From an uncultured Brevundimonas sp. (GTDB lineage: Bacteria; Pseudomonadota; Alphaproteobacteria; Caulobacterales; Caulobacteraceae), in the NCBI GenBank assembly GCA_946481425.1, contig CAMLNT010000035.1:1-15949 (forward strand): 15,949 bases of DNA, in the 5' to 3' direction. Under the pieces are notes generated by a model, which had not been told where the DNA came from, did not search any database, and saw nothing but the letters and a program-made list of their open reading frames with translations. Positions 14,613 to 15,949 of this stretch are shown piece by piece (the stretch's first letter is position 1; every line of letters starts with the position of its first letter). Made by a program: the position numbers and the translations under genes.

Positions 14613-15622
14613 GGTTCCTCCGAAACGCGGACGAGCAGCTTGCCGTCATGCGCGCCGGTGAACAAGCGATTCAACGAGGCGACCGCGCCGTCCAGACCCT
14701 CATCGACGTGGACCTTCCATTTCAGCGAGCCGTCGGCGAGCCACGGCCCCATCTCGGCGACCATTTCGCGGGCCCGCGACTGGTAGTCGAGGACCAGGAA
14801 GCCCTGGATCTTCAGGCGATGGGTGATGATGCGCGCCAGGTTCGGCGGCTTGGGCGCCGAGGTCGCATTGTAGGCCGAGATCATGCCGCAGACGGCGATC
14901 CGGCCATGGACCTTCATGCGGTTCCAGACCGAGTTCATGATGTCGCCGCCGACGTTCTCGAAGTTCATTTCCACGCCGTCTGGCGCAAGGCGGTCCAGCG
15001 CGGCGCCCACCTTGTCGTTCTTGTAGTCGATTGCCGCGTCGAACCCGAGCTCGTCGGTCAGCCAGGCGCACTTCTCAGGTCCGCCGGCGATGCCGATGAC
15101 ACGCGCGCCCTTCTGCTTGGCGATCTGGCCGGCGATGGAGCCGACCGCCCCTGCCGCCGCCGAGATCACCATGGTCTCACCCGCCTGGGGCTTCAGCACG
15201 TCGGTGACGCCGAAGTAGGCGGTCATGCCGGTCATGCCGAGGACCGACATGTTCGCCGTCAGTGGGAGACCGGGAAACTGATGGACCTTCCCGACGGTCG
15301 AATCCGGGACGACGGCATAGTCAGCCCAGCCGCCCGCCGCGGTCGTGACGACGTCGCCAACCGCGAACCGGTCCGACTTCGACTGCTCGACCACGCCCAG
15401 AGACAGGCCGCGCATCACCGCGCCGATCTGCACCGGCGGGAGATAGCCCTCGGAATCGTTCATCCAGGTCCGGTTGGTCGGGTCCAGGGACAGATAGACG
15501 GTCCGGATCAGCACCTCGCCGTCGCGCGGCTCGCCGATGGGGGCGTCGACCAGCTCCAGGTCGCCGTCCTTGAGGTCTCCGAAGGGCCGGTTCTTGAGGA
15601 CCCACTGGCGGTTCTTGGTCAT
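14609..15622 (-). CDS. Zinc-independent MDR oxidoreductase (CurA / alkenal-prostaglandin reductase-like)
   Basis: An NADPH-dependent medium-chain reductase that probably reduces carbon-carbon double bonds of enones or alkenals; cytoplasmic. At 337 residues it has the usual length. The N-terminal catalytic domain includes LSLDPTNRTWMND (about 44-56) and RGLSLGVVEQSKSDRFAVGD. The Rossmann domain starts at VISAAAGAVGSIAGQIAK (152-169), with IGIAGGPEKCAWL and FENVGG following. Zinc-ligand cysteines of alcohol dehydrogenases are absent, as expected. These features fit the YncB/CurA/leukotriene B4 dehydrogenase group; the exact substrate is open. The ATG at 15622 has GGAG about 9 bases upstream. 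It overlaps the hotdog gene by 4 bases and is divergent from the DsbD-like gene. Confidence 0.93.
   Translation of the reverse strand: MTKNRQWVLKNRPFGDLKDGDLELVDAPIGEPRDGEVLIRTVYLSLDPTNRTWMNDSEGYLPPVQIGAVMRGLSLGVVEQSKSDRFAVGDVVTTAAGGWADYAVVPDSTVGKVHQFPGLPLTANMSVLGMTGMTAYFGVTDVLKPQAGETMVISAAAGAVGSIAGQIAKQKGARVIGIAGGPEKCAWLTDELGFDAAIDYKNDKVGAALDRLAPDGVEMNFENVGGDIMNSVWNRMKVHGRIAVCGMISAYNATSAPKPPNLARIITHRLKIQGFLVLDYQSRAREMVAEMGPWLADGSLKWKVHVDEGLDGAVASLNRLFTGAHDGKLLVRVSEEP
14617..14621 (-). promoter_or_regulatory. Shine-Dalgarno inside the oxidoreductase gene for the GTG-started hotdog gene
   Basis: GGAGG on the minus strand is followed by AACC and the GTG at 14612-14610. Together with the GTGA stop/start overlap, this supports translational coupling and decides the rare GTG start. 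Confidence 0.7.
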
Positions 15623-15674
15623 CGGGGAGGCTCCGTCCTGATTGAGAACTCCCTTTCAGCGCCAAACGGCGCCC

Positions 15675-15701
15675 TTGTCGAGCCGCCTCGGATGGGCTTA
15701 G
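15675..15701 (+). promoter_or_regulatory. Possible promoter of the DsbD-like gene
   Basis: TTGTCGA (15675-15681), 14 bases, GCTTAG (15696-15701), in the 88-base divergent region. The -35 part is close to the Caulobacter consensus; the -10 part is a poor match. If real, transcription would begin within a few bases of the ATG, agreeing with the lack of a Shine-Dalgarno. A small perfect hairpin GCGCC-AAAC-GGCGC (15659-15672) lies just upstream. Confidence 0.3.
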
Positions 15702-15710
15702 CCGTCCGCC

Positions 15711-15949
15711 ATGCTCTCGCGGCTGCTTACGCTCCTCCTCCTCATCGGCCTGCTCAGTCCGTTCCCGGCGGCGGCCCAGGCCGTCGACACGGGCCACCTC
15801 GAGGCCCAGCTCGTCCGCCAGACCGAATGGGCGCCGCCCGGGTCGACCGTCTATGTCGCCGTCGTCCAGGACATCGAGGCCGGCTGGCACACCTACTGGA
15901 TCAACCCCGGAGACGTCGGCCAGGCGACCGATCTGCGCTTCACGCCGCC
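15711..15949 (+). CDS. DsbD/ScsB-type thiol:disulfide interchange protein, N-terminal fragment
   Basis: Only the first 79 codons are in the window. A signal peptide is clear: MLSRLLTLLLLIGLLSPFPA followed by AAQA, with likely cleavage after AQA at about residue 24. The mature start reads as the N-terminal periplasmic domain of DsbD-like proteins, with the hallmark AGWHTYWINPGDVG (about 59-72). These proteins carry electrons from cytoplasmic thioredoxin across the inner membrane to periplasmic thiol proteins, usually with a membrane core and a C-terminal thioredoxin domain, neither visible here. There is no Shine-Dalgarno before the ATG (CCGTCCGCC), so it may be translated from a very short leader. 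It is divergent from the oxidoreductase gene. The fragment is too short to tell ScsB-like from DsbD-like forms. Confidence 0.85.
   Translation, partial: MLSRLLTLLLLIGLLSPFPAAAQAVDTGHLEAQLVRQTEWAPPGSTVYVAVVQDIEAGWHTYWINPGDVGQATDLRFTP

Overview
The window looks like chromosomal DNA from a high-GC alphaproteobacterium of the Caulobacteraceae, most likely Brevundimonas or a close relative. The grounds are the strong GC bias of the third codon position, an FzlA-type division protein (a family known from alphaproteobacteria), a SapC-family protein, a citrate-synthase-like protein with an N-terminal helix-turn-helix, and promoter-like sites resembling the Caulobacter housekeeping consensus. Genus placement is inference. 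There is no tRNA, rRNA, transposase, phage gene or CRISPR array; the region is compact and reads as core or near-core genome.

Layout. (1) 1-2764, plus strand: the glyoxylate shunt, with the 3' part of isocitrate lyase (aceA), a 69-residue unrecognised protein, an intergenic hairpin, and malate synthase A (aceB). (2) 7283-2761, minus strand: a probable four-gene run of CDF zinc/iron exporter, FzlA, family 2 glycosyltransferase and membrane hybrid histidine kinase, with gaps of 48, 43 and 70 bases. The kinase meets aceB tail to tail with stop codons overlapping by 4 bases. (3) 7372-9345, plus strand and divergent from the exporter: a helix-turn-helix/citrate-synthase-like protein that has lost both catalytic histidines, then uppP (undecaprenyl-diphosphatase). 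A 21-base inverted repeat lies in the 88-base divergent promoter region. (4) 10562-9342, minus: a pentapeptide-repeat protein, again tail to tail with a 4-base stop overlap. (5) 11107-10622 minus and 11207-13246 plus: the zinc regulator Zur divergent from a ZnuD-type TonB-dependent receptor, with a Zur-box-like palindrome over the receptor promoter. (6) 13349-14140, plus: a SapC-family protein with its own promoter and a strong bidirectional terminator. (7) 15622-14205, minus: a translationally coupled pair of MDR oxidoreductase and MaoC-like hotdog protein. (8) 15711 to the end, plus: the N-terminus of a DsbD/ScsB-type thiol:disulfide interchange protein.

Themes. Zinc handling appears in the Zur/receptor divergon and, separately, in the CDF exporter. 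Envelope and division functions (uppP, fzlA, the glycosyltransferase, the kinase) flank a promoter region that also serves the pseudo-citrate synthase. This makes a metabolite-responsive regulator of an envelope/division divergon the most interesting hypothesis here, but it is not proven. The small protein between aceA and aceB is the best candidate for an undescribed gene. Most of the remaining content is ordinary.
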